Source of the DNA: Calliphora vicina
Lineage: Eukaryota; Arthropoda; Insecta; Diptera; Calliphoridae
DNA: 64,000 nt
Assembly: GCF_958450345.1 (NCBI RefSeq)
Contig: NC_088781.1
Location: 55,568,315-55,632,314 of the forward strand
Reading direction: 5' to 3'
Of this stretch, positions 12,519 through 24,004 are shown one piece after another (positions within the stretch are counted from its first letter, which is position 1; the number at the start of each line of letters is the position of its first letter). The position numbers and the translations under genes are program-made. Under the pieces are notes generated by a model that worked only from the letters and a program-made list of their open reading frames with translations, searched no databases and was not told the DNA's origin.

Positions 12519-12770
12519 ACAAGTAAGAGTGCTATATTCGGCTATGCCGAATCTTATATACCCTTCACCTTTGGTGTGGATGCATTATTATTATTATTAT
12601 TTTTTGACTTCAAAAGACAGACAGACAGACGGACATGTCTTAATCGACTCCGCTATTTATAAGGATCCAGAATATATATACTTTATAGGTCGGAAAATTA
12701 TATTGTGGAAATTACAAACAAAATGACAAACTTATATATACCGTTCTCACGAAGGTGAAGGGTATAAAAA
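12519..12770 (+). mobile_element. Short HINE/mini-me element
   Basis: Starts ACAAGTAAGAGTGCTATATT, with a perfect 7 bp hairpin ATTCGGC-TAT-GCCGAAT (12536-12552). A GACAGACAGACAGACGGACA tract and the conserved TCGACTCCGCTATTTATAAG block follow, and it ends GGTGAAGGGTATAAAA. At about 250 bp it is the shortest complete copy in the window. Confidence 0.8.
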
Positions 12771-13025
12771 AAGGTAAAAATGTAACAATATTAATTTGTA
12801 TTTATATGTTGTGGCAAAAGTATGTTGCTTTTTTTAAATTCCAGTTACATTTTTGGTTTTTTTAGTTCTTGTTTTAATTATGCTTGGAATTTATTATTTT
12901 TTTTTTTTGTTAAAAGGATACGTGTTAAACCAAAGCGTTTAAGTAAAGTGGATTTTTCGTATTTTTTAATGGAAAATATTTAAATCATAGAAGAACAAAA
13001 TAATTTTCAAAGAGTTCACAACTAA

Positions 13026-13632
13026 AGGTATTTATAGACGGCAATACTGAGTATTAATATTTGGCAAAAACTCAAGTATCATAATACAATTTCATAGTCT
13101 AAACCATGATACAATAACTGTAGAAGGTAGAATCACTAGGGAGAGTTTTCAATATTTAGCCCTATAACGTCAAACTTTGATTTTGATTTTTTTCATATTT
13201 TTTTATATTTTCTTTTGTTTGACGTTACAAGAATTGTATAATTGGGAATTTATTTTCTACTGAGTGTACCTTATATTGTTGTGTTATGGTCTAAACAAAA
13301 TTTGTATTAGATTTAAAAAAAAAAACAAATGATTTTTGGATTTACGGTCGGTATTCAAAATTTGTTTAAAATAATTCAAAAACTTTTTATTTTCATATGT
13401 ATCGGGTATGTGTTTATAAATACAAATAAAGCACACAAAAATGTCAAGAAAATATAAAATAAAAATAAAGTTTGCAGAAAAATATCAATCAACAAAGAAA
13501 TAAAATATTTTTAATATTATCGTGTAAACAATAAATGTTTTTTCGAAACGATTTTTGGAAATACCGAATGATTTCAATAATATTTTGAATTTGAAAAGTG
13601 TTAATACTCAGTATTGTCGTCTATAAATACCT
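13026..13632. mobile_element. 607 bp inverted-repeat element with TAA duplication
   Basis: The ends share AGGTATTTATAGACG then CAATACTGAGTATTAA in inverted orientation, about 34 bp with two mismatches. TAA is duplicated on both sides (13023-13025, 13633-13635). No ORF. The 3 bp TAA duplication suggests a PIF/Harbinger-mobilised MITE (inference). Confidence 0.85.
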
Positions 13633-13635
13633 TAA

Positions 13636-14007
13636 TTAAATAGTAATATAACAAAATTGAGAAATTTTCGAAAAGTGGAGTTAGACCTATTAGCTTCTGA
13701 CATATAAATATGGGCTTTAGTTGTCAATCTATTAATAGAGTATTTTCCTCCTTATTAATAAAGTATATAAATAAGGAGGCATAGATTCACGTTTCTTATC
13801 TACAGTAAATTTAATGTTAGGATGAAATGAATCGAATGTGGATGTAATTCATTTCACCCTTTCATTATCTGAAATTACACAAAATAAGTCATCCACAAAT
13901 TTGGTTTAGAAATAGTGAAATAGTTTTAACATTTTTTTATAAAAAATTAGTTAAATTCGGAAGTGCCTAGTGAAGCCCATAATAGTATATTTTGACGTAT
14001 TTATATA
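13636..14007. other. Unannotated AT-rich spacer
   Basis: No ORF, RNA gene or paired repeat ends seen. Confidence 0.4.
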
Positions 14008-14172
14008 TTTATACCCTACACCACCATAGTGGGTAGACTATATAGCTTTTGTGCTGACGTTTGTAAATTCTATAGATAGCGGAGTCGTATAACCATGTCT
14101 GTCTGTTGAAATCAACTTTGCGAAGCCCCTAAATAATCTTCATACTTGATTGATACATCCACTATAGTGGAT
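14008..14172. mobile_element. HINE/mini-me fragment
   Basis: Begins TTTATACCCTACACCACCAT with AGTGGG, then GATAGCGGAGTCGTATAACC and a short GTCTGTCTGT tract, all landmarks of the HINE family. The hairpin end is missing. The fragment stops where the next inverted-repeat element begins. Confidence 0.65.
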
Positions 14173-15385
14173 GGGGAAATACGGGCCAGTTTGTGCCCCC
14201 TCAAAGTTGGTCACCTCGGATCTCAAAATTTTTAAAAAATCCCCAAAAATTCATTTATGATCCGAATGAGCTGAAATTTAAAATATAAATAGTCCTTGAG
14301 AAGATCTACATATGAAAAAATGTACAAATTTGTCAAAGCGGGCAAGGTTTGTGGAACTTCTGAGGAGTAAATAAAGGCTTTTTATATAAGTATTTGATAC
14401 TGTTGAAAACATTATGACCTGAGGATTGATATTTTAGTAAAATTAAATAATTTTATAAAATTTTGGGACTTCATTTACCTTAAAAACTAAAAAAACTTTC
14501 ATATGTTGATTTTCCACGAATAAAAATATAAAATTTGATTTAATGTAAAATTTTAACGGTTAAAGATATCATAACAAAATTGGGAACTAATTTAGATCCA
14601 AATGTCCTTAAATTAATGACATTATAATTTTTGACATTTTTTATTTTCAAATACCGAAATTCCTAAAACGGGGAAAATGTGTTCCAAAAACTGAGTTTTT
14701 TTAGAAAAGTGCCTACTGTGACGCTATTTACCGTGTGATAGTAAAACAACTTTCTAAGTATTTAAACAACATATAGGGTTATACAAATACTGAACTTTTT
14801 CGAGGATCGGTGCTTTGCCTTTTTAGAATTTTTTACTGAAACCTAATTATTTTTTTAAAATTGTCCAAGTTTGGATAGGTCTGGGGGATACTTTGTCCGC
14901 TTAAGTGAGCCCAATTTTACTTTACATGCATTTGCATTAAGTTTTCTTTCCGGAACATATTAAAATTGTATATAGTCCCAAAGAAAATTTGTTTCTACAA
15001 AAGAAAAAAAAAATTAGGCCCATTTTACATGTTCCAACTTTGGATGCGTGTAACTTTTTACACGGACGAGATAACTGTTACCAAGTTGTTTTTATTTTAT
15101 TTAGAATTTTATTGCCAATATAGCTGATATTTTGAAAAAAAAATTCGACCCTCCGTAGGGCCGCCATTTCTAAAAAACAAAAAAAATCGAGCAAAATTAA
15201 AAAAAAAAAAAAATAAACCTAAATATCTCTTCAACTGAAGGAGATAACCTACACATGTAACCGTATTTTTTGTAGATCTTCTCAAGCTCATTCGGATCAT
15301 AAATGAATTTTTGGGGATTTTTTTAAAAATTTTGAGACCCGAGGTGACCAACTTTGAGGGGGCAAAAACTGGCCCGTATTACCCC
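14173..15385. mobile_element. 1.2 kb inverted-repeat element
   Basis: The ends are inverted repeats of about 100 bp. The left arm starts GGGGAAATACGGGCCAGTTT, and the right arm (15285-15385) is its complement through the CCCCTCAAAGTTGGTCACCT, TCATTTATGATCCGAATGAG and AGATCT blocks. No coding sequence is inside; an 80-codon open frame in the right arm is a by-product of the repeat. No clean target duplication is visible, so the class is unknown. Confidence 0.75.
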
Positions 15386-17095
15386 TAGGAAGCTGAACAA
15401 ATGTAATTCAACTCAAAAACACCTCAGCTCTAACCATGTGAAATTTTGTAATAATATCTACAATAGTTCCCGAGATACCGAATTATTTCCAAAAAAAAAG
15501 TTTCTAAACCACTGTGTGATGATTGTTTGAAATCAATCATAAATTGAAATCTATGATATTGTGAAAAAACCGGGCCAACGTCTGAGGAAATTTTTTAAAT
15601 TTGAATTTTAAATTTCGTATAAATCGATAAATATAGGATTCTGCCCCATTGTACATGATAGTCAAAAACTCCTGCCCGAATTTTTACTGACTGGAATATT
15701 TTTTAGGAACATTATTTTACAGTTATTTTCTGGCAAAAGTTATGATTAATATTCAATTTGCTATTCAGGCCATTTATCTGATTATCCCTCCCTAGTTTCA
15801 ATATTTCGCAACTTGTGAAATGCTTGCAACAACTAAGCTATTTGTAATCCTTTATTTGTTTACAAACTCATTATTTACAAAAATTATATTTCACATCCAT
15901 CTCTTTGAGATACATATTTACATATCTACATATGTATGCTTCGCTAACATTCATACCAAATAGATAATGCAAATAATCTTAATAACAAATTTAACCCAAA
16001 AAAAAAACATCAATTGCAATAATTGCGCATTATAGTGGCGTGCTGTGTATATTGTGGACAATGTAAGTGGGCGGCACATCACACGCAACTTGGATTTTAT
16101 GGGTCAAATGTAAATAAAAATAATAAATAAATGGGGCAACAAAAAAAAACCTAACCATTTGAATTTTGCCACTCTCACTCTGTGCAGTCATCATTCAACC
16201 AGTTTTACGTGTCATTAAATGCTATTCGTTTACCTTACACCCAATGATGCCTGCCACCTCAGCACCACGTTCCTGTTTATATGTCGGAATATTGTGGGAA
16301 CTAAAATATTTTTGTGGTTTTTACATACATTATGCCACAAATATTCTACTAAAATATGAGATTTAGAATCTATAAAATTGCGAGAAAACACAAAAATAGT
16401 TAAATAGTCGTCATTGCATTAGATGACGATGATGCATGTTCATGCATGCAAATTACGAATTTATGCAACATTTGAAAAATTGGGCTTTGTATTTCTAAAT
16501 TTCTAAGGTTCCCTTTCCTCTCTATTCTATCGCTTCTTTTCCATTAATGGAAACAAATACACAAACACACTATAAAGTAATAAAATCCGTATTAAAATAG
16601 TTATTTTGTTTTTGTATTTTTAACAATGAATGATTTTAAAATTCATAAAATGTTCTCAAATAGAAATGAGATTACGAATCACTATTTGCAATCGGAATCG
16701 CCATCACATCGCATCACATCACAGCACAACCACCAGTTTGAATTTAAATGAATGAATACAGAACATCGCTGGACACTGGTAAACACAAACAAAACACCAA
16801 TAACAATTTTGGAAATGGATGAATAGATACTATTTACAAAAACAACTACATTTCCACAACGTTCTGTTGTAAATAAAGTAAGTAGACAAATTTTATTATA
16901 TTTTACACTGTGCAACATAAGTGAAATTGATTTGCAAAATGTGGGGTATATAAGGTCCACAGTTCCGACTATCTTGCTATTTGCAGCACATTCCCCGTTC
17001 ACTTCGTTACTCTTTGGTCTAACCCTAGGTCCTCGTTTATTAAGGATGTATTATATTGAAGACAACCTTTACTACATCAAAAACATACTCTTTTC
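15386..17095. other. Unannotated stretch without a supportable gene
   Basis: About 15.4-15.8 kb looks like decayed repeat. 15.85-16.8 kb is more complex sequence with no transposon ends I can pair and only short, unconvincing open frames. It may be unique intergenic DNA. Confidence 0.35.
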
Positions 17096-19232
17096 TATCT
17101 TCCTTAGGTAAGCATGAAAGAGAGCAGCTTACTTGAGTCCAAACATTAGGTCCCTTTGTGTAACCAGAAAATAAAAATAGAAGAGTGCCAGATAGAGATG
17201 AAAAGAGAAGGCGAAAATCAGATAGAACAAGAAGTAGGAGAAATAAAGAGGAAGGTGGTCAGAAGAGGAGCAGTGAGGAGAATAGTTGTACCAGTCATTG
17301 ACGGGTACTGGGTCACTCCGTGGTGATTCTCGTCTGGCTTGAGCAGCCAATTATTATTCCTAATGAAGGCATTGATACTGTTACGTTTTAACCTTTTCAA
17401 AACGCTGGTTTATTTCCTTTAAATAAACCGGATACTTTTGATTGCAAATAAAAGCCGTTTAGTAGTTTGAAAATTGTAACAACTCTTTATTTCTTTAAAA
17501 TGTACAACAACAACAGAATTAAATAGCCACTCAATGTTTTTTATACACGTTTATAAATTCTCAGAAATACAGACACAATTTATAATGTAGACGAATTTAC
17601 TTGAAAAACACAACACACTTTAAGGCACTTAGTTGATGTTTATTCGAAAAGCGTCTCTGATAAACTCACTAACGACTGCAACCTCTGCTACTATTTATAA
17701 CACTGCCATCTGCACTCTAGATTTCTCTTTAACTGTCTAGATATTTTTAATACATACGCCATCTGTGGTGTACTTTCTACAATGTTCTTTAACTGAATAT
17801 TCGAATTCAAACTGCGTTGCCAACTTACGATCAATGGTCAACTGAAAGCTTTTATTTAATAATGCCCACAGATATGTTACAGTTTGCTATTACAGCAATG
17901 TTATTTAAAAGCATTATGCTACTTTTAAATCAGCCCTTAAAATCGTTATATTTGATTCAAGTACAATTTCGTAACAATACATTCAAACTTCATGTCTGAG
18001 CTGAGAACACTAGAAAGCGTAGATCTCCTAATGCCGGGCAATAACAAAGAAGATGAAAGATGGTCTCATCCTCTTCTTCATTTTGCAGTGTCCGGTTATC
18101 ACCGCCACTACATTGCTTAATTGTGAGCGTATCAGGCCAAGAATATATATTATTCGCCCTCGGTTTAGTCGGGGCCATATAATTGTAGTAATCGTACATG
18201 TGGAATTACCTTCCATTTTTGTCTGAGCGAGCTCATGTCATTATTAATTTGCTGTTTAATAACGGAATACCGCATAGGAGGTCTATGTCTCCGTCAGGCA
18301 TCATGGCACCTTTTTTCGGCAAATCATCAGCAACACAGTTGCCCAAAGTATCTCCGTGTCCACATACCCTCATGACTACGATAGATGAATCTTTTTTAAG
18401 GATGTCCGACATTCCTGAACTATGTTCAATGTTGTATACACACCTGCCAGAGATTTTTTCCGGCTTGATATCTTGTTATAATTGAGCCAGTTAGCCACAT
18501 TTTACTAGCCGATATTTCGGCTTGAATAATACTACATTTATTTGGAATTCTCAAATATAACCGAGTTCCTGAATGTAGACACCTCCGCCAACTCGATCTC
18601 CCTTCCTAGAAACGTCGGTATAAACTGAGAGACTCGTTGTAGAGTGTGAAGTTCCCGCCATTGATTCCATGTTTTAATGAATTGAGAAACCAAAGTTCAT
18701 CGATAGAAAAGGCCTACAAGAGCAATAGTCAATATTATGTGGAAGATTTTGTGTACTTCCGATTATACTGACGTGACCGTATGGTACATGTTTCCATGCA
18801 CCAATCGCATATAGCCTGAAGGCAGTAGTGAAAGCCATTAGATCGACAGTGATCCAGTTTAACATTATAAATAGCGACTTTGTTGCCGTCGTTCTTAGGG
18901 CTCCTGTTATCAGGATTGTCATTCTATTTAAAACCTTATCGAATAGCATGCAAATTAAGCCTTTGTCTAGTGCCTTCCACCATACAGAGACTCCATGGAA
19001 TAATATCGGCTTGGTGACCGTGTCAAATAGCCAATTAACATACTGCGGTCTAATACCCCAATACGAGCCTATGGCCTTCCTGCAGATATACATTGCCGTC
19101 AAGGCTTTAGATGTCCTTGCTTGTGTATTGGGCTTCCAGGATAATTTACTATCCCTTCTATACTTTCTGTTTTTGTCTTCAGCTGGGGTATGCTTAGTCT
19201 GTTCAAGTTCTTCAAAGATCTGCTTCCTTTGA
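17096..19232 (-). pseudogene. Decayed non-LTR retrotransposon (LINE), C-terminal half of ORF2, split by a solo LTR
   Basis: Read on the minus strand, this is the tail of a LINE ORF2: a KLSW...NTQ stretch that follows the RT domain (about 19150), the connection region YWGIRPQYVNWLFDTVTKP with VSVWWKALDK (19090-18940), an RNase H-like VMRVCGHGDTLGNCVADDL block (about 18390-18310), and a C-terminal block with HLLCYCPAL (about 18060-18020). Several frameshifts and stops interrupt it. The solo LTR at 17379-17976 cuts the last part: the frame reads SSDMKFEC up to the LTR and resumes as INAFIRNNNWLL beyond it, which is a typical LINE end. The clade is probably in the R1/LOA/jockey range, by resemblance only. 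Confidence 0.8.
17379..17976. mobile_element. Solo LTR, 598 bp, inserted in the LINE, ATAC duplication
   Basis: Same family as 11780-12401: TGTTACGTTTTAACC at one end, TTTCGTAACA at the other. The flanking 4 bp duplication is ATAC (17375-17378 and 17977-17980), different from the other copy, so the two are independent insertions. It lacks a block near GAATATACGGTCGCAGC that the first copy has. It interrupts the LINE reading frame on the opposite strand. Confidence 0.9.
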
Positions 19233-21012
19233 AATCTTTAACACAGAGCTGTCTTGGATCTTTAAAATTTGTTTTTAATGGGCGAAGCTTCTAATAGAGT
19301 ATTCGACTCTCGGTCGGCTAACAACTTATTTTAAAGTAAATGCAACGGATGCATTTATGCAAGAGATGAATTTATTGGCTTTATAAGTTAGGACTAGATA
19401 TTGAGTATAATCCGACGAGTTCAGAGAACCCAAAATGACCGTGCATTGAACAGGAAATTAAACGCTGAAATACAGACACATTTTTTCAAAATGATCATGG
19501 AAAATTACGACAAAAAGGATGGAGAAGGTTGTTTTATGGACATTGGTTTTGAATTTTTCTAAATTTAAATTGACAGGAAAGACCATATACATATGATACG
19601 ATTAAACAACGAACGGATCAGCTGTTGCTGAGTAACGTCTACAACGCAGATCGGTAACAAGTTCCATAATTTCAGCAGAACACATTACATTGTAGTAGGT
19701 AGTGTTAGAATAATGAACACACATTGTGACGATGCTCTACTGAATCAATAGAGAGTAGGATTCTCCTGTACATTATCAAGAAAACTCCAAAGTAGATTTT
19801 GAATCATTGCCCCATACATGAAAGTTGTATTCCATTATCAGATGGAGGGAAGAATTTCATTCCAATTCTAGTGTCAATTGAACTTTACATCCAAGGAAAC
19901 ACATATATTCAGTGAGTAAATCTATGATGTATATAGATTTGCAATTCTAGATGTTCCTGGACTATCACCAACACTCATGCAATATTGACATTTCAACTCC
20001 TTGTGTTTGGACAACTAATGTGTTCAACATTACCAATTGATCCAATCTATTTGAGTTTGGATCAATTCATCACAGTTGATAAAGTTAAATCAATATTCCC
20101 TCCATATTTTTGAAATTTCTAAACTATGACCGCCAAACTTTCACTATTTTCGAAATATTTTTCAGGAATGAAGAAAACGCGTTATTCTCTCGTTTAATAT
20201 TCGATTTATACTAACCCTTAACTGTCAACAGTCAAACTTTTCCTTTTGTTGGCAACATTTCAAGGTCCTCAAAAAAATCATTTGTTTCAGTGATGACCTC
20301 TTCGTTCAACTAAAATCTTTTTACTCCAAGCCATTTCTTTTGGTTTGGAAACAGAAAATATTCGCTGAAGAATATGATGGCTGGGATAGCAGTTAATAGC
20401 TCAATTAATGGATTTTTACCATAATTAGTGCTATGCCCCCAATAAAAAACACAGAAAATGGAATTATTCTAGGGTTTATTACAATGTAGTTCCTATAATT
20501 CTCATTATATTTAGGTGAATGGTATTTAAAATTCGGCATAGCCAAATATATTTAGTGTTCTAACAGGTTTATTGTTTTATTTCCAATAAAAGCTAAATAT
20601 TTCTTAAGTGAACACCAATAAATAAATACTAATCCTACACTAATACGTCTCCATTAATAAACTTTTAACAATAATTAAAAATATTTCTTACCTTTTTTGT
20701 CCTTTTTGTACAATTCCTATTACTATTTCTTATGTGTGTCTACGAATGAGAAGGAGTGTAATTAAAACTCTTTTTTTTTATTTTACTACCTTTTGTTCGG
20801 CGTCTTAAAATAAGTTGTAAGAAAAAACAGCAAACGAAATGAAAAGTTTCTTTTAATTTCATTTACTTATAAATATATTTTTTTACTTATTTCTTTTGGA
20901 AAAAAAGTTTTCTTTAATAATTTTCGTTTTCTCTTTCTTTTCAACACTTTTGTTTTTCCGAATGAAAGCTAGAAATGTTCATGGAATTACTAGAAGAAAA
21001 CTAAGTATACAT
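19233..21012. other. Unannotated stretch; one HINE end fragment
   Basis: No supportable gene. The first few dozen bases may continue the LINE. A HINE end fragment lies at about 20513-20565 (GGTGAATGGTATTTAAAATT then CGGCATAGCC). The open frame at 20896 is AT-rich and low-complexity, and I do not support it. Confidence 0.4.
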
Positions 21013-21020
21013 ATGAACAC

Positions 21021-23109
21021 TAGAGTGTCCCTTAGAATTAAATTTTTTGATATGTTAGGACGGTACCCGCTAAAAACTTTCGTAATGATCTAAAATACCC
21101 CCCAAAAAAATTTTAGCTTGTTCTAAGATGGGCAACCCGTGCCGACTTAGCGATTTAGTTTTGAGGTACATTTACAAGGAGAAAAAATGCATTTTTTTCA
21201 GTTTTTGTAAAAATTTGGAAATTAAATAATTACTTTTGCAATTTAATTTAAAATAATCGAAATGTGTACGTAATTTCCGTTCTAATAAGATATAAAAGAC
21301 AAAAATTGGTTAAAAAATGTTAAAGTTATTAAAAAATCGCCTGGCCGTTAATGTATCTCAGGCCACTAGATCATGAAATGTAAGAACAAAATTAACATAT
21401 TTTGAGAAATATTAAAATAAAAGCTTATTTTTACTTAGAATATATCCATATTTACTTATATATGAGTTTTTGTCTTCGTAGGATACCGTTAACCTATTCG
21501 CAGGTATAACCAAAAAAAAACACTTTTTTTAACCGCAGTTTCAAAACTCCAATTTCAAATTTTTAAAAATTTTGTTAAACCAATTTCAGAATTTTTTGAT
21601 CATCATATTGGGATTTATTGAGAACATAATAGGGAATAAAAATATGAAATATGTATGACAATATCTCCTATAGTTTTTCCGTACCAGCGATTTAAATTTT
21701 GTGATTTTCGAGAAAAACTAATATTTTGGCCATATTTTGGCGAATAAGCCGAATTTCCTTACTTTTATTATTTTTAAGTCAAAGCTATTCAGAATAATAT
21801 AGTCCAGGTAATTTTAAATACAGTCTGAAAGTTTTCCTAAAATCGGAAAACGTTAACCCTAAAATCGTGAAGATCAAAAGTAAAATTTTTCAATATTTGG
21901 AATTTCTAATGGAAAGATAGCGAAATATGGTATATTTTTGGGCCGATTTTGATGAAACATAAGAAAAATATAATATGAAGTCTAGTATTAATAAAATTAG
22001 AACAAAAATAGAAATTAACCCTTAAATGGCACTTGGGGTTAAAATTACCCTAAACTTTTAAAATCATAAAAAAACCTTGTCAATTACAATAGTGGGGTTA
22101 TTTTAACCACAAGTGCCATTAAGAGTTTATGTCCATTTTTATTCTGTTATAACAAAAACAGACTTCATGTTATAATTCTCTTAAGTTTCATCAAAATCGG
22201 CCCAAAAACAAATAACATTCCGCTATCTTTAAATTAGAAATTCCAAATATTGAAAGATTTGACCAAGGTCAAACGATTTAAGGTTTAACGTTTTCCAATT
22301 TTAATAAAACTTGCAGAGTCTATTTAGAATTATTTGGGCTATAATATTCTGAATAGGTTTACTTAAAATTCATAACAGTAAGGAAATAGAGCACATTCGC
22401 CAAAAAATGGACATATAATTGGTTTTTCTCGAAAATTTCAAAATTTAAATCGCAGGTACGGAAAAACTATATGAGATATTTTAATTTTTTTATTCCCTAT
22501 TATGTTCTAAATAAACCCCAATGAGATGATCAAAAAATTCTGAAATTTGTTTAAAAAAAATTTTAAAAATTTGAAAATGGAGGTTTGAAACTGCCGTTAA
22601 ATTTTTTTATATTTTTTGGTCAAATCTGCGAATAGGTTAACGGTATCCTACGAAGACAAAAACTCATATACAAGTAAATATGGATATATTTTACAGTAAA
22701 AATGAGCTTTTATTTTAATATTTATCAAAATATGTTAATTTTGTTCTTACATTTCTGGTTCTAGTTTCCTGAGACACCTTAATGGCCTGGCGAATTTTTA
22801 ATAACTTTAAAATTTTTTGACCAATTTCGGTTTTTTATGTCTCATTAGAACGACAATTACGTACACATTTCTATTATTTTAAATTAAATTGCAAAAGTAA
22901 TTTTTTAATGGCGAAATTGTTACAAAAACTGAAAAAAAATGCATTTTTTTCCCTTGTAGATGCATCTCAAAACTTAAGAGGGCTTACGGAACCTCTTTAC
23001 CCCAACCGATTTATCTAAAAAATTTTCAGGATGATTTTTTACTAATGTTCACCAAACGGGGGGGTGAGAATGGCCAAAATCCAACTTTCGTTTATTAAGG
23101 GCCACCCTA
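21021..23109. mobile_element. 2.1 kb near-palindromic foldback element, 8 bp target duplication
   Basis: Tips TAGAGTGTCCCTTA and (complement) TAGGGTGGCCCTTA are flanked by a perfect 8 bp duplication ATGAACAC (21013-21020, 23110-23117). The arms are about 1 kb each and complementary almost throughout. Matching blocks include GATACCGTTAACCTATTCGC at about 21483 and its complement at about 22628, and TGGCACTTGGGGTTAAAAT against its complement around the centre (about 22028-22125). An 8 bp duplication and a TAGGG-type tip point to hAT mobilisation. No transposase is encoded. Confidence 0.9.
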
Positions 23110-23117
23110 ATGAACAC

Positions 23118-24000
23118 GCTATGTTAAGCAGATTTAGAGTAGAGTTTTATAAACGACTTTTGGTCAGAAAAAAGTCTAACAATTGATTGTGTTATCACAA
23201 AAAACTTCGATTAACTAAAAAAGTCAAACAATTGATAAAAGTTTAAAAAGCTGATTTTTTATTTTTAAATTTTGTTCTAAAAATGTTTATAAAATGAGTT
23301 TTTTTCATCAATAAATCTAAAAAATATATATTTTTTACATTAAAATAGGATTAAAGGTCCAAAAAAAGTGACTTTTAATAAATAGCTAAAAAGTCGAATA
23401 GTCGACTTTTTAGAAATCGAAAAATGTCGTCAGGTCGAAAATTCGACTTTTTATTTAAACTATAGAACCCTCGTTTAGAGGTCATATAAGAATTCTTTAC
23501 TATATAATTGTCGTTAGTATTTTATATGCAAGAGAAACTAGAACTTACTTTTCAATCCGACCAGATAATAAGTATTGAAGGTTTAAAATCAAAATTATGT
23601 TTGAGCACATTTAAACTATATAAAACTGTTTGGAAGCATATTCTTTCGAACTTCTTTTTAAGTAGCTCAAAATAATTCGTTTTAATCTGACTATTATTGT
23701 GCTTGTATTCGTTTTAAAAACTTTCAGATTCTCTTAGTTGTTACAGTTAATATAATTTAATTAAGATTGCAATTACTTTTTCGGAATTACATTTTTTATT
23801 GCAACTATAAATAATTAAATGAAAATATGTTTTAACACGCATCATTTATTACTTAAGCACTTCCATATGAATGTTTTAATCACGTCAATACTTTCCTACT
23901 TGGTGTCCAGATAAAGGCAGTCTGCTAGTGATTGTCATAACCTCACCTTTGCATGTCCGTGCGTGAAAAATCTGTAATGTTGTGCTGAAACTGATTGCCC
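23118..24000. other. Unannotated AT-rich spacer
   Basis: No supportable ORF. A few short inverted AAAAAGTCGAAT/ATTCGACTTTTT blocks near 23390-23455 suggest a decayed foldback repeat. Confidence 0.35.
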
Positions 24001-24004
24001 AATG

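Noticed and set aside
14030..14172. Complete HINE at 14.0 kb
   Set aside because: Only the left landmarks and a short GTCTGTCTGT tract are present; the hairpin end is missing, so it is listed as a fragment.
15109..15351. 80-codon minus-strand frame
   Set aside because: Lies in the right arm of the inverted-repeat element and contains a long Phe run from poly-T.
18828..19232. 134-codon plus-strand frame
   Set aside because: Antisense shadow of the minus-strand LINE, which has recognisable protein sequence.
22000..22150. Possible attenuator or RNA structure at the centre of the palindrome
   Set aside because: It is simply the turn of the foldback element; pairing is explained by the long inverted repeat.
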